Shown: piece after piece, positions 45,494-54,459 of the stretch
Layout: every line of letters begins with the position of its first letter
Position numbering within the stretch: the first letter of the stretch is position 1
Origin: Methylotenera mobilis 13
GTDB lineage: Bacteria > Pseudomonadota > Gammaproteobacteria > Burkholderiales > Methylophilaceae
Assembly (NCBI RefSeq): GCF_000384255.1
Contig: NZ_KB913035.1
Location: forward strand, 372,001-436,000
Length of the DNA: 64,000 nt
Reading direction: 5' to 3'
Translations under genes and position numbers: made by a program
The notes under the pieces: generated by a model
Databases searched by the model: none
What the model was told of the DNA's origin: nothing
Seen by the model: the letters and a program-made list of their open reading frames with translations, nothing else

Positions 45494-46506
45494 GCGTTTG
45501 ACGTACTGATGAGCGCCTGTAGTTTTTGCATTGCCTTTCCACTATCTAACATGGCTGCAGCAGTTTTAATGCCATCTGCTAACGTAGATGCGATGCCTGA
45601 AACATAAATTGCAGCCCCTGCATTAAGCAATACAATGTCTCTGGCTGGGCCTGTTTTCCCAGCGAGTAAATCTAGAATCATGTCCTTAGATTTTTGCGCA
45701 TCATTCACTTTAATACTGCTTAGGTCGTGTAAATCTAAGCCAAATTGGGTTGGATTCACTGTGTATTCATGCACTTCACCATTTTTAAGTTCAGCCACAT
45801 GGGTGTCGCCTGTGAAAGAGATTTCATCCATGCCGTCAGCACCGCATACCACCATCACATGCTCGCTACCCAGTTGCTTGAGCACATGCGCTAATTTAGC
45901 GGTTAAGTCTGGTGAAAATACACCCATGACCTGGCGTTTAGCGTTGGCTGGGTTGGTGAGAGGGCCAAGCAAGTTGAACAGCGTACGAATGCCAAGCTCG
46001 CGACGTATTGGCGCGGCGTGTTTCATTGCGCTATGGTGATTGGGTGCGAACATAAACCCTAAACCCACTTGATTAACTGAATTTGCCACTTGCTCAGGAC
46101 TTAAGTTCACGTTAACGCCCAGCGCCTCTAATACATCTGCGCTACCGCAAGTGGATGAGACTGAGCGACCACCATGTTTAGCTACTTTTGCGCCAGCGGC
46201 TGCCGCAACAAAGGCACTCACAGTAGAGATGTTAAAGGTTTGTATGCCATCACCGCCTGTGCCACAGGTGTCTACTAGATGATTCGCATCTTGAATATTC
46301 ACTTTGGTTGAAAGTGCGCGCATGACGCTAGCGGCAGCTGCAATTTCATCTACCGTTTCACCTTTAATCCGTAACGCGACCAATACACCAGCAATCTGTG
46401 CTGGCGTCAGTTCGCCAGCCATGACTTGATGCATTAAGCTTTGCATTGTCTCAAAGCTTAAGTGTTCGCCCTTGATTAATAGGTTTAGCGTTTGCGCATA
46501 ACTCAT
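45490..46506 (-). CDS. trpD: Anthranilate phosphoribosyltransferase
   Basis: A 338-residue TrpD. DTCGTGGDGIQTFNIST (phosphoribosyl-pyrophosphate-binding glycine-rich loop), AKHGGRSVSSTCGSADVLEALG and GPLTNPANAKRQVMGVF are the standard motifs. It transfers phosphoribose to anthranilate. It lies four bases after trpG and overlaps the lipoprotein gene, so trpG-trpD-lipoprotein-trpC form one unit. Confidence 0.97.
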   Translation of the reverse strand: MSYAQTLNLLIKGEHLSFETMQSLMHQVMAGELTPAQIAGVLVALRIKGETVDEIAAAASVMRALSTKVNIQDANHLVDTCGTGGDGIQTFNISTVSAFVAAAAGAKVAKHGGRSVSSTCGSADVLEALGVNVNLSPEQVANSVNQVGLGFMFAPNHHSAMKHAAPIRRELGIRTLFNLLGPLTNPANAKRQVMGVFSPDLTAKLAHVLKQLGSEHVMVVCGADGMDEISFTGDTHVAELKNGEVHEYTVNPTQFGLDLHDLSSIKVNDAQKSKDMILDLLAGKTGPARDIVLLNAGAAIYVSGIASTLADGIKTAAAMLDSGKAMQKLQALISTSNA

Positions 46507-46510
46507 TGGG

Positions 46511-47074
46511 TTAAGCTTTCAAGAAGTTATTTAAAAGCGCGTGACCATGTTCGGTAAGAATAGACTCAGGGTGAAACTGTACCCCCTCAACAGCAAGCGT
46601 CTTATGGCGAACGCCCATGATTTCGCCATCATCTGTCCATGCTGTAATTTCCAAGCAATCTGGCAAGGTTTCTTTTTCAATGACTAATGAATGGTAGCGT
46701 GTAGCCGTGTACGGGTTAGGGAGCCCCTTAAATACACCAATATCTTTATGATTGATGAGCGAGGTTTTGCCATGCATCAATTGCTTGGCATGGATGATGT
46801 TGCCACCAAACGCTTGACCAATACTTTGATGGCCTAAGCAAACACCTAGCAAAGGTATCTTGCCTGCAAACTCTTTGATGAGTGGTACGCTAATGCCAGC
46901 TTCGTTAGGTGTGCAAGGGCCTGGTGAAATCACAATATGGTCAGGCTTAAGTTCTGCAACCTTGGCTAAATCAATTTCATCATTACGGTAAACCAATACC
47001 TCTTCACCAAGCTCACCTAGATATTGCACCAAGTTGTAGGTGAATGAGTCATAGTTGTCGATCATTAGCAGCAT
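46511..47074 (-). CDS. trpG: Anthranilate/aminodeoxychorismate synthase glutaminase component
   Basis: A 187-residue class-I glutamine amidotransferase. [20 protein letters not shown], the nucleophile Cys in [15 protein letters not shown] and the His/Glu pair in [12 protein letters not shown] are intact. It supplies ammonia to TrpE, and in many bacteria also to PabB. trpE is not adjacent; the gene upstream is thiO, 179 bp away. Confidence 0.95.
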   Translation of the reverse strand: MLLMIDNYDSFTYNLVQYLGELGEEVLVYRNDEIDLAKVAELKPDHIVISPGPCTPNEAGISVPLIKEFAGKIPLLGVCLGHQSIGQAFGGNIIHAKQLMHGKTSLINHKDIGVFKGLPNPYTATRYHSLVIEKETLPDCLEITAWTDDGEIMGVRHKTLAVEGVQFHPESILTEHGHALLNNFLKA

Positions 47075-47253
47075 GTTCTGTCCTAATTTACTTGCTGGCT
47101 TTCCATCCGTGAAAAGCCTTGTATTATCAGCACTATTTTACCAACGCTTAAAATTTACGTATAGGTAAATACGCTAAATTACTGAAAAGATATTATATAT
47201 ACTTGCTTGCTGATTCTACGTCGCCGCACCAATAAGGCTTGGGCATGCTTGAA

Positions 47254-48339
47254 TTAGTAAGCGCAGGCGTAGGGCGTTGCATCTATGCTTGGTTTTTCTT
47301 CTGATATGATGGCTGCAATTAACTTCGCACTGGCTGGCGCCATGGTAAGCCCGTATCTAAAATGCCCAGTGTTTAAAAACAGATTTTTGATAGTCGGATG
47401 CGCGCCTATGGTTGGAAGGTTCTCAGGGGTGCCTGGACGTAAGCCGCTCCAGTGTTTGATAATGGGCTGGCCTTTTAATTCTGGCATAATGGTTTCAGCT
47501 TTTATCCGTAACTCTTCACGCACATCTTCTGTCACCCCGTTATCAAAACCAACATCTTCAAGTGTACTTCCTGCCAACAAATAGCCATCTAAGCGAGGAA
47601 TCATGTAGAAGCCTTCTCTGTACACCATTTGCTCTAGATTCTTAATGGGCTTGTAAAGCAATATTTGTCCACGCATTGGCTTGATGTTGAGCTTTGCGCT
47701 GGTTTCTTTCAGTAAATCGAAACTCCATGCACCAGAGGTGACCACAAATTGATCTGCGCTGAGTTTCTCACCGCTTGTCGTTTGCCACTCATTCAGTTCT
47801 TGCATCTCTTCTAGAGGCATAAGTTGAGTATGTTCAAGCATCGTTACATTGTGTTGCTCTAACCATTTACGCATGCCCTGCATCAAGTAAGGTGGGCGTA
47901 TTTGGCATACGGTAGGCAACCATAGTCCATCTTCGCCGCTTGGTGATTGCACACCAAAAGCGGCAGCTTTTACTGGCTGGAAGCTAAGCTGGTTTTGCTG
48001 GCACCATGTTTTAGCCGCCTCGAGGTCAAACTTAGGGAGCAATAAAAAACCTGACTGTGCAAAATCGGATGGAAAGCCTGTTTCGTGTTCTAGTTGCTGA
48101 GATAATGAACGGTAAAAGTCAGCGCTGTTGTGCGTTAAGGTATTGACCGCTTCTGAATACAGCCATGGCAGTAATGGAAAAATAATGCCGCCGCCGGCCC
48201 AAGAAGACTCACCTGAAGTTTGGCTGGCAATTTGATTTCGCTCAACAATCGTGACGCGATGGCCTTTGTTAATTAACTCCATTGCGGTCATGCAGCCGAC
48301 AATGCCACCGCCGATAATCATGGTGTGTTGTTTAGACAT
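47254..48339 (-). CDS. thiO: FAD-dependent amino-acid oxidase, ThiO-like
   Basis: A 361-residue DAO-family flavoprotein. The Rossmann motif MIIGGGIVGCMTAMELINKGHRVTIVER binds FAD; GESSWAGGGIIFPL and the C-terminal HWSGLRPGTPENLPTIGAHPTIKNLFLNTGHFRYGLTMAP match glycine oxidases. ThiO makes dehydroglycine for the thiazole of thiamin; other glycine/D-amino-acid oxidases have similar motifs, so the substrate is not certain. It lies 22 bp after the antiporter gene; no thiG/thiS is in the window. Confidence 0.82.
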   Translation of the reverse strand: MSKQHTMIIGGGIVGCMTAMELINKGHRVTIVERNQIASQTSGESSWAGGGIIFPLLPWLYSEAVNTLTHNSADFYRSLSQQLEHETGFPSDFAQSGFLLLPKFDLEAAKTWCQQNQLSFQPVKAAAFGVQSPSGEDGLWLPTVCQIRPPYLMQGMRKWLEQHNVTMLEHTQLMPLEEMQELNEWQTTSGEKLSADQFVVTSGAWSFDLLKETSAKLNIKPMRGQILLYKPIKNLEQMVYREGFYMIPRLDGYLLAGSTLEDVGFDNGVTEDVREELRIKAETIMPELKGQPIIKHWSGLRPGTPENLPTIGAHPTIKNLFLNTGHFRYGLTMAPASAKLIAAIISEEKPSIDATPYACAY

Positions 48340-48361
48340 TTAATCCTCAACTTTTAAAGCT

Positions 48362-50347
48362 TTATTTGTTAGCGACACGACCCATTAATAATGCATTCTC
48401 TGCATTGGTTAAACCTGCTGGCTGTCCTAGTAGTACAACTACATCACCTTCAGCGAGCAAGCTCTCATTAGACATAGGTGCGCCTTTGGCATTGGGGCGG
48501 CGGATATTTTTAATGCTGACATCAAAGCTATCCAATTGCATATCGTCTAGGCATCTGCCAATCGCGTATGCACCTGCTGTAATGATGACCGAGTGAAGTC
48601 TAACCTCTTGTTTAGTGAGGCCTTCATTTTCTGTGTCTGAGATACCATGAAAGTAGCCCTTAAACATACTGTAACGCTCTTCACGAAACATTCTGATGCG
48701 TTTAACCACGCGATTTAATGGTACGCCAAGTAGCATCAGTGCATGCGAAGCTAGCATGAGGCTGCCTTCTAAAATCTCAGGCACTACCTCTGTTGCACCG
48801 GCCTGACGTAAGATTTCCATATTAGAGTCATCCACAGTACGAACGATGACTGGTAGTTGCGGGTAGCTTTCCTGTGCAATATGCAAAATCTTCATCGCCG
48901 CGCGGTTGTCTGCATAACTAATGATGAGAGCTTTAGCTCTTGCAGCCCCTGCCGCTTCTAGTACGACACGTCTTGCAGCATCACCAAACATCACGTTTTC
49001 ACCTGCTGCGGCTGCGTCCAACACTCTAGAGGGATCAATGTCTAAGGCTACGTAAGGGATGTTTTCTTCTTTCAAGAAGCGGCCGAGGTATTGACCGCTG
49101 CGGCCGTAGCCGCAAATCACTACGTGGTTATGCAAGTGTTTGCTGCCTTCGTCAATTTCTTCAATAATTTGGCCGCTGTTGCGGGTGTAGCTGCGTGCCA
49201 AGCGGCGAGCAATGCGGCCATTATACTGAATCAGGAACGGTGCAATTACCATAGAAAGCAATGCCGCAGCCAAGGTGACTTGTAGTGCGGGGCCCTCAAT
49301 CAGTTTTTGCTCAGCGCCTAACGCTAAAATCACAAAGCCAAACTCACCAGCTTGCGCAAGAATAATACCAGTACGTATCGCCACGCCGATTTCGTATTTA
49401 ACAAACCGAACCACGGCGGTCACAATCACGGCTTTGAATAAAATGAATCCGAATAGGGTGAGTAGTATTACGCCAATATGATGAATAATTTCTGTAATGT
49501 TCAGCAGCATGCCCACGCTAATAAAAAATAGCCCTAACAATATGTCGCGGAATGGTCCGATATCAGACTCCACTTGGTAGCGATATTTAGTTTCAGAAAT
49601 TAACATGCCAGCAACAAACGCACCTAACGCGTAAGATAGTCCAGCTGTTTTAGTGGCAAAAGCCACTAATAAAGTCACCATTAATACATTCATCACAAAT
49701 AATTCACGTGAGCGTTGGCTGGCAACCAGATTAAACAAGGGGTTGATCAGCCATTTGCCTACGGTAAACAGGAATAGCAACATGCCAATCGCTTTGAGTG
49801 TGGCCAATCCGAGTACATCAAATAGATTGGCGTTTGCGGCGCCAAGTGCTGGAATTAATACCAAAACGGGAACAACAATAATGTCCTGAAATAACAGTAC
49901 GCCAATACTTAAGCGACCGTGTCTTGAGTTGAGGTCTATGCGCTCAGCGAGAATTTTTGAAACAATTGCGGTGGATGACATGGTCAGTGCGGCACCAATC
50001 ACAAACGCGGCAGGCCAGCTGACACCTATTAGTTTGGCAATGCACATGGTGAGCGCAAGGGTAATAAACACTTGCGCTCCGCCAAGCCCTAATACTTTTG
50101 TCCGCATTGCATAAAGCTGAGGTAGGCTGAATTCTAGGCCGATGCTGAACATCAGGAACACAATACCGAACTCTGCAAATTCACGACTCGCTTCGTCATC
50201 TGGAAGCACGCCAAACGTGTGTGGCCCTAGTGCCAGACCCACTAGGAAGTAAGCCAGCATGGCGGGTAGCTGTAGCTTGCGGAAAAGCGCAACAGCAAGC
50301 ACTGAGCTGATGAGCAGCGTTATAATTAAAGGAAGTGTGCCTGACAT
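48362..50347 (-). CDS. CPA2-family K+/H+ antiporter with TrkA-N and TrkA-C domains
   Basis: A 661-residue protein. Residues about 1-385 form a 12-helix Na+/H+-exchanger domain (LVGLALGPHTFGVLP, VLLFQDIIVVPVLVL). A TrkA-N NAD-binding domain (HNHVVICGYGRSGQYLGRFL) follows, and then a TrkA-C domain near the end (MQLDSFDVSIKNIRRPNAKG). This is the KefB/KefC-like or YbaL-like layout. Glutathione control cannot be judged; no KefF/KefG-type partner gene is adjacent. It is divergent from kdsD across a 310-bp gap. Confidence 0.88.
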   Translation of the reverse strand: MSGTLPLIITLLISSVLAVALFRKLQLPAMLAYFLVGLALGPHTFGVLPDDEASREFAEFGIVFLMFSIGLEFSLPQLYAMRTKVLGLGGAQVFITLALTMCIAKLIGVSWPAAFVIGAALTMSSTAIVSKILAERIDLNSRHGRLSIGVLLFQDIIVVPVLVLIPALGAANANLFDVLGLATLKAIGMLLFLFTVGKWLINPLFNLVASQRSRELFVMNVLMVTLLVAFATKTAGLSYALGAFVAGMLISETKYRYQVESDIGPFRDILLGLFFISVGMLLNITEIIHHIGVILLTLFGFILFKAVIVTAVVRFVKYEIGVAIRTGIILAQAGEFGFVILALGAEQKLIEGPALQVTLAAALLSMVIAPFLIQYNGRIARRLARSYTRNSGQIIEEIDEGSKHLHNHVVICGYGRSGQYLGRFLKEENIPYVALDIDPSRVLDAAAAGENVMFGDAARRVVLEAAGAARAKALIISYADNRAAMKILHIAQESYPQLPVIVRTVDDSNMEILRQAGATEVVPEILEGSLMLASHALMLLGVPLNRVVKRIRMFREERYSMFKGYFHGISDTENEGLTKQEVRLHSVIITAGAYAIGRCLDDMQLDSFDVSIKNIRRPNAKGAPMSNESLLAEGDVVVLLGQPAGLTNAENALLMGRVANK

Positions 50348-50657
50348 ATTGTCTTTATTGGGAGCGGATTTTTATTGTTGAATTATTAGGTTGTCTATTG
50401 TTTCACAAAGCACATCGAAACGATAAATATCTTAGTCGATTTTACGTAATTTTTTGTAAATATTGTGAGCCAATAGCAAAAACTATGCCTATGGGTAATT
50501 ATTTTTAGTTATTTTTGGCAATATTCCCATATTAGACATGCTTTAGGCTTTATCACTAAAGCATTCCCTTTTATACTAGTTGCTTAAATCTTTAATTGTT
50601 ACAAAGTGATTACGTAAATGATTAAAGTGTAGATAAAATTTGAGTGTAGATAAATTT
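50348..50657. other. Divergent intergenic region antiporter/kdsD
   Basis: This gap is AT-rich and has no credible ORF. It holds a perfect 9-bp hairpin (50538-50564) and a 17-bp tandem duplication right before kdsD (50626-50659). I recognise no riboswitch. Promoters for both sides are expected but I could not pick one confidently. Confidence 0.6.
50538..50564 (+). terminator. Hairpin in the kdsD upstream region
   Basis: ATGCTTTAG (50538-50546) pairs perfectly with CTAAAGCAT (50556-50564) around a 9-base loop and is followed by TCCCTTTTAT. As it lies in a divergent region it is either an attenuator/end of a small transcript or a fortuitous palindrome. Confidence 0.4.
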
Positions 50658-50659
50658 AT
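50626..50659 (+). repeat. 17-bp tandem duplication at the kdsD start
   Basis: AGTGTAGATAAAATTTG (50626-50642) is followed directly by AGTGTAGATAAATTTAT (50643-50659); the first 12 bases are identical. The second unit ends in the ATG chosen as start, while the first contains an in-frame TTG. Confidence 0.7.
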
Positions 50660-51683
50660 GGCGCAGTCATCACAGATTAAAACCTCACAATTGTCACGCG
50701 AGCTGAAATCGGTAGATCAAACACAAACGCTAGCATTGGCAAAAGAGATTCTGCAACTAGAGTCAAGCGAGATTGATGCATTGGCGCACCGTTTAGATCA
50801 TCGCTTCAGTGAAGCAGTTTCCCTGATTTTGCAATGCAAAGGGCGTGTAGTCGTCAGCGGTATGGGTAAGTCCGGACATATTGGCGGTAAAATCGCTTCT
50901 ACACTGGCGAGTACAGGTACGCCGGCTTTTTTTATGCACCCGGCAGAAGCGAGTCATGGTGATTTAGGAATGATTACAGCTGGGGATGTGGTCATTGCGC
51001 TTTCCAACTCAGGTGAAAGCGATGAGATTTTAGCCATTATTCCTCCATTAAAGCGCTTGGGTGCGAGCATTATTGGTATTACTGGAAATGATGCGTCAAG
51101 CTTGGCAAAAGCGGCAGATGTTCATTTGAGTGCGCATGTGAGTAAAGAAGCTTGCCCGCTTGGATTGGCACCAACTTCAAGTACAACCGTTGCATTAGCC
51201 CTCGGCGATGCCTTGGCGCTGTGTGTGTTGGATTTACGTGATTTCACTGCTGAGGATTTTGCGAGGTCTCACCCTGGCGGTAGTTTGGGACGCCGTTTGT
51301 TGGTAAGAGTCAGTGATTTAATGCGCACGGGTAGTGATGTACCTCATGTGCCGGCTCAGGCAAGCTTGGCTGAGGCTTTGCTCGAAATGTCACGCAAGGG
51401 CTTGGGATTGACTGCGGTGATCGATGCTGAAAATAAGCCGATTGGTATCTTTACCGATGGTGATTTAAGGCGTGCTTTTGAGCAAAATGTAAATGTGATG
51501 ACTTCTAAGATTCTTGATGTGATGCACCCAAATCCCAGTACGATTCATCAAGATCAGCTTGCGATTTCTGGGGTTGAGGTCATGGAGCAACGTAAGATTA
51601 ATGGGTTGCTAGTCGTGGATGATGGTGGTTATTTGGTCGGTGCATTGAATATGCATGACCTGTTATTGGCAAAGGTGGTCTAG
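50658..51683 (+). CDS. kdsD: D-arabinose 5-phosphate isomerase KdsD
   Basis: A 341-residue protein. The SIS domain (about 35-195) has VSGMGKSGHIGGKIASTLASTGTPAFFMHPAEASHGDLGMI and ALSNSGESDEI; the C-terminal half has two CBS domains. It makes arabinose 5-phosphate for Kdo of LPS. I used ATG at 50658; TTG at 50640 would add six residues and lies in the duplicated unit. It abuts kdsC, so precursor isomerase and final phosphatase are made together. Confidence 0.94.
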   Translation: MAQSSQIKTSQLSRELKSVDQTQTLALAKEILQLESSEIDALAHRLDHRFSEAVSLILQCKGRVVVSGMGKSGHIGGKIASTLASTGTPAFFMHPAEASHGDLGMITAGDVVIALSNSGESDEILAIIPPLKRLGASIIGITGNDASSLAKAADVHLSAHVSKEACPLGLAPTSSTTVALALGDALALCVLDLRDFTAEDFARSHPGGSLGRRLLVRVSDLMRTGSDVPHVPAQASLAEALLEMSRKGLGLTAVIDAENKPIGIFTDGDLRRAFEQNVNVMTSKILDVMHPNPSTIHQDQLAISGVEVMEQRKINGLLVVDDGGYLVGALNMHDLLLAKVV

Positions 51684-52244
51684 GTGAGTGTGTTGCAAAA
51701 TAATGCAGCCCTAACCGAGCGTTTGAAAAACATTCGGTTATTGGTGTTGGATGTCGATGGGGTAATGACTGATGGTGGGCTCACTATTGGTGACGATGGC
51801 CAAGAGTATAAAACCTTTCATGCGCATGATGGCTTAGGTATGAAACTATTGAAAGCAACAGGCGTTAACTTGGCTATTATCACTGGGCGTACTTCAGAGG
51901 TCGTTAAAAAGCGTGCTGAAAGCACGGGCGTGGCGCATTTTTATCAGGGTGCGGAAGATAAGTTGGCTGCGTTGCAAGATTTAATGAAGTTGAGTGGTTT
52001 AGAAGCTACTCAATGTGCCTTTATGGGGGATGATGTTGTAGATTTGCCGCCAATGCTGAAATGTGGCCTAGCGATTGCCGTGCCTGATTCGCCAGATTTG
52101 CTACTCAAGCATGCGCATTATGTGACAAAAAAACAAGGTGGCAGAGGGGCTGTGCGTGAAGTGTGTGAGTTGATTATGCAGGCGCAAGGCACTTTTGATG
52201 GACAAATGGCACGCTTTTTAACACAAGCTAGTATTTCTAATTAG
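51684..52244 (+). CDS. kdsC: 3-deoxy-D-manno-octulosonate 8-phosphate phosphatase
   Basis: A 186-residue HAD phosphatase of the C0 type. LVLDVDGVMTDGGLTI holds the nucleophile Asp and acid/base Asp; HDGLGMKLLKATGVNLAIITGRTS and FMGDDVVDLPPMLKCGLAIAV hold the other loops. It dephosphorylates Kdo 8-phosphate. Translation starts with GTG directly after the kdsD stop codon. Confidence 0.95.
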   Translation: MSVLQNNAALTERLKNIRLLVLDVDGVMTDGGLTIGDDGQEYKTFHAHDGLGMKLLKATGVNLAIITGRTSEVVKKRAESTGVAHFYQGAEDKLAALQDLMKLSGLEATQCAFMGDDVVDLPPMLKCGLAIAVPDSPDLLLKHAHYVTKKQGGRGAVREVCELIMQAQGTFDGQMARFLTQASISN

Positions 52245-52312
52245 GTGGAGAGTAGCATCTGCATGGTTAAACAGTTAATGCAATCTAGTCTCAACGGGGT
52301 GGGTGTTTAGGT

Positions 52313-53020
52313 ATGCAACTAGGCACGAAATCTGCGATTGTTTTCCCTTTAGCGTTATTGCTATTGTTAGCATTGCTCACATTTTGGATAGATAAGTCGG
52401 TTCAGCCTCAGTTACCTAAGTTGGATGGCAGTAGTCGTCACGATCCAGACTATATGATGAGTAACTTTGAGACGACAAAGACTGATATCAATGGAGCGCT
52501 GCGATACAAATTAGCGGCAGCTGAGATGAAGCATTTTCCTGACGTGGATACCACAGATTTGATTAAGCCACGTTTTACACAGTTTGCTAAGGATAAACCT
52601 TATACTAAGTTACAAGGTGACACTGGTAATATTTCCAGCGATGGTGAGCAAGTTGAAGTGTTTGGTAATGTGCTGGTCATGCGGGAAGCTTTTGGTGATA
52701 AGGGGGAAATGACGGTAGAAACAGATTACCTTAAAATTTTACCAAATGAAGAGTATGCGACGACAGACCGCCCTGTGGTCATTAAACAAGCGCCTGGCAC
52801 AGTTGTGTATGCGACAGGATTAATTTACGAAAAAAACCAGCAAACCGTCACTTTATTGCACAAAGTGCGTGCACATTATGAGCGGCCAGTAGCGAAAGCG
52901 AAAAAAACATTGACATCAGATCAAAAGAACATTCAGCAGCCTAAGGTGGGTAAGCCCGCTGTGACGGTTCAATCAGACAAACCAAATAACAATGCGCGCA
53001 TTCGGAGACGCTATGAATAG
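52313..53020 (+). CDS. lptC: LPS export system protein LptC
   Basis: A 235-residue protein with one N-terminal membrane anchor (SAIVFPLALLLLLALLTFWID) and a periplasmic domain to about residue 190 (DPDYMMSNFETTKTDINGALRYKLAAAEMKHFPD). It hands LPS from LptBFG to LptA. Compared with the usual ~190 residues it has a basic C-terminal tail of about 40 residues rich in Lys, Gln and Arg. Its last codons overlap the lptA start. Confidence 0.9.
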   Translation: MQLGTKSAIVFPLALLLLLALLTFWIDKSVQPQLPKLDGSSRHDPDYMMSNFETTKTDINGALRYKLAAAEMKHFPDVDTTDLIKPRFTQFAKDKPYTKLQGDTGNISSDGEQVEVFGNVLVMREAFGDKGEMTVETDYLKILPNEEYATTDRPVVIKQAPGTVVYATGLIYEKNQQTVTLLHKVRAHYERPVAKAKKTLTSDQKNIQQPKVGKPAVTVQSDKPNNNARIRRRYE

Positions 53021-53699
53021 GCAGCTTTTCATGATTAAAATTAATAGATTATTGACTCTTTTGTTATCTGGTATCTTGATGTTAGGCCTTAGTGGTCGTG
53101 CGTGGGCGGAGGCAGCAGACCGTGATAAGCCGATTGACCTTGAGGCAGATACCATGAAAGTGGATGATGCTAAACAAATTAGCACATATGCGGGCAATGT
53201 GATTTTAACGCAAGGTACGTTGGAAATTCATGCAGACAAGCTGGTTGTGCGCGAGGATAAAGAAGGGTTTCAACACAGTACTTCTTTAGGTAACCCTACT
53301 ACTTTCAGACAAAAGCTGGAGGGTAAGAATGAATACATTCAAGGTAGTGCACAGCGTATTGAGTACGATGGACGTATGGATAAAGTGCAGTTATATACGA
53401 AAGCATGGGTGAAGCGCGGTGAAGACGTTGTACATGGTGATTACATTATGTACGATGCAAACGCAGAGTACGCTGAGGTGATTGGCGGTAGTTCTCAGAA
53501 CGCCACCGCTGGTACAGGTCGTGTCCGTGCGGTGATTCAGCCTAAAAACAAAAAGGCGCCTGTTGAGATTAAGCCAGTTGCTCCACCTAGTAAAGCGAAG
53601 CCTGATAGCTCTAATGGTAGTGGCACTATTCCAACAGTAAAAGACTCAAGGTTCAGCCGTACTTTAGAAGTCAGTAAAAGTGCGGGCAATGCTCAATGA
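53013..53699 (+). CDS. lptA: LPS transport periplasmic protein LptA
   Basis: The start at 53013 follows a GGAG and gives a 228-residue protein with a signal peptide (LLTLLLSGILMLGLSGRAWAEA). The OstA-like beta-jellyroll spans about residues 30-165 (PIDLEADTMKVDDAKQISTYAGNVILTQGTLEIHADKLVV). It bridges the periplasm between LptC and LptD. About 50 residues at the C-terminus (from NKKAPVEIKP on) are Pro/Lys/Ser-rich and not part of the fold. An upstream in-frame ATG (52992) is less likely. Confidence 0.92.
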   Translation: MNRQLFMIKINRLLTLLLSGILMLGLSGRAWAEAADRDKPIDLEADTMKVDDAKQISTYAGNVILTQGTLEIHADKLVVREDKEGFQHSTSLGNPTTFRQKLEGKNEYIQGSAQRIEYDGRMDKVQLYTKAWVKRGEDVVHGDYIMYDANAEYAEVIGGSSQNATAGTGRVRAVIQPKNKKAPVEIKPVAPPSKAKPDSSNGSGTIPTVKDSRFSRTLEVSKSAGNAQ

Positions 53700-53736
53700 T
53701 TATTCAAAATAATAACTGCATGATAAGTGAACAATA

Positions 53737-54459
53737 ATGAGCGAATTAATTGTAGAAAATCTACGTAAATCTTACGGTGCGCGCACGGTTGTGCAAGATA
53801 TCTCTTTATCGATTAAAAGCGGTGAGGTGGTTGGCTTGTTGGGCCCGAACGGTGCGGGTAAAACTACTAGCTTTTATATGATTGTTGGTTTGGTCTCCCT
53901 AGATGCAGGCAGAATCGGCTTGGATGGGGCAGATTTGAGCCGTATGCCAATTCATATGCGCGCAAGAATGGGCTTGTCGTATTTGCCACAAGAGGCATCG
54001 ATCTTTCGCAAATTAACGGTGTCCGAAAATATTTTAGCAATTTTACAATTGCAGGATATTTCAGAAGAGGAAATGTCTGAGCGTCTAGAGTCTTTGCTTG
54101 AAGAGTTACATATTACGCATATACGTGACAGTGCTGCGGTTAGTTTGTCTGGTGGTGAGAGACGTCGTGTAGAGATTGCTCGTTGTTTGGCATCTGATCC
54201 CAGCTTTATTTTATTAGATGAACCATTTGCAGGTATTGATCCAATTGCGGTGATTGATATTCAACAAATTATCCGTTTTTTAAGCTCTCGTAATATTGGC
54301 GTGTTAATTACTGATCATAACGTGCGTGAAACATTAGGGATATGTGACCGCGCTTATATTGTGAACCAAGGACATGTGTTTGCATCGGGTGTTCCAAGTG
54401 AAATCGTTGCGAACGAAAGCGTAAGAGAAGTATATTTAGGTAAAGATTTCCGCCTATGA
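53737..54459 (+). CDS. lptB: LPS export ABC transporter ATP-binding protein LptB
   Basis: A 240-residue ABC ATPase with Walker [10 protein letters not shown], signature [13 protein letters not shown], Walker [13 protein letters not shown] and switch His in ITDHNVRET. It powers LptF and LptG, encoded at 7-9 kb. Its stop overlaps the rpoN start (ATGA at 54456-54459). The lptA-lptB-rpoN order is the standard proteobacterial one. Confidence 0.97.
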   Translation: MSELIVENLRKSYGARTVVQDISLSIKSGEVVGLLGPNGAGKTTSFYMIVGLVSLDAGRIGLDGADLSRMPIHMRARMGLSYLPQEASIFRKLTVSENILAILQLQDISEEEMSERLESLLEELHITHIRDSAAVSLSGGERRRVEIARCLASDPSFILLDEPFAGIDPIAVIDIQQIIRFLSSRNIGVLITDHNVRETLGICDRAYIVNQGHVFASGVPSEIVANESVREVYLGKDFRL

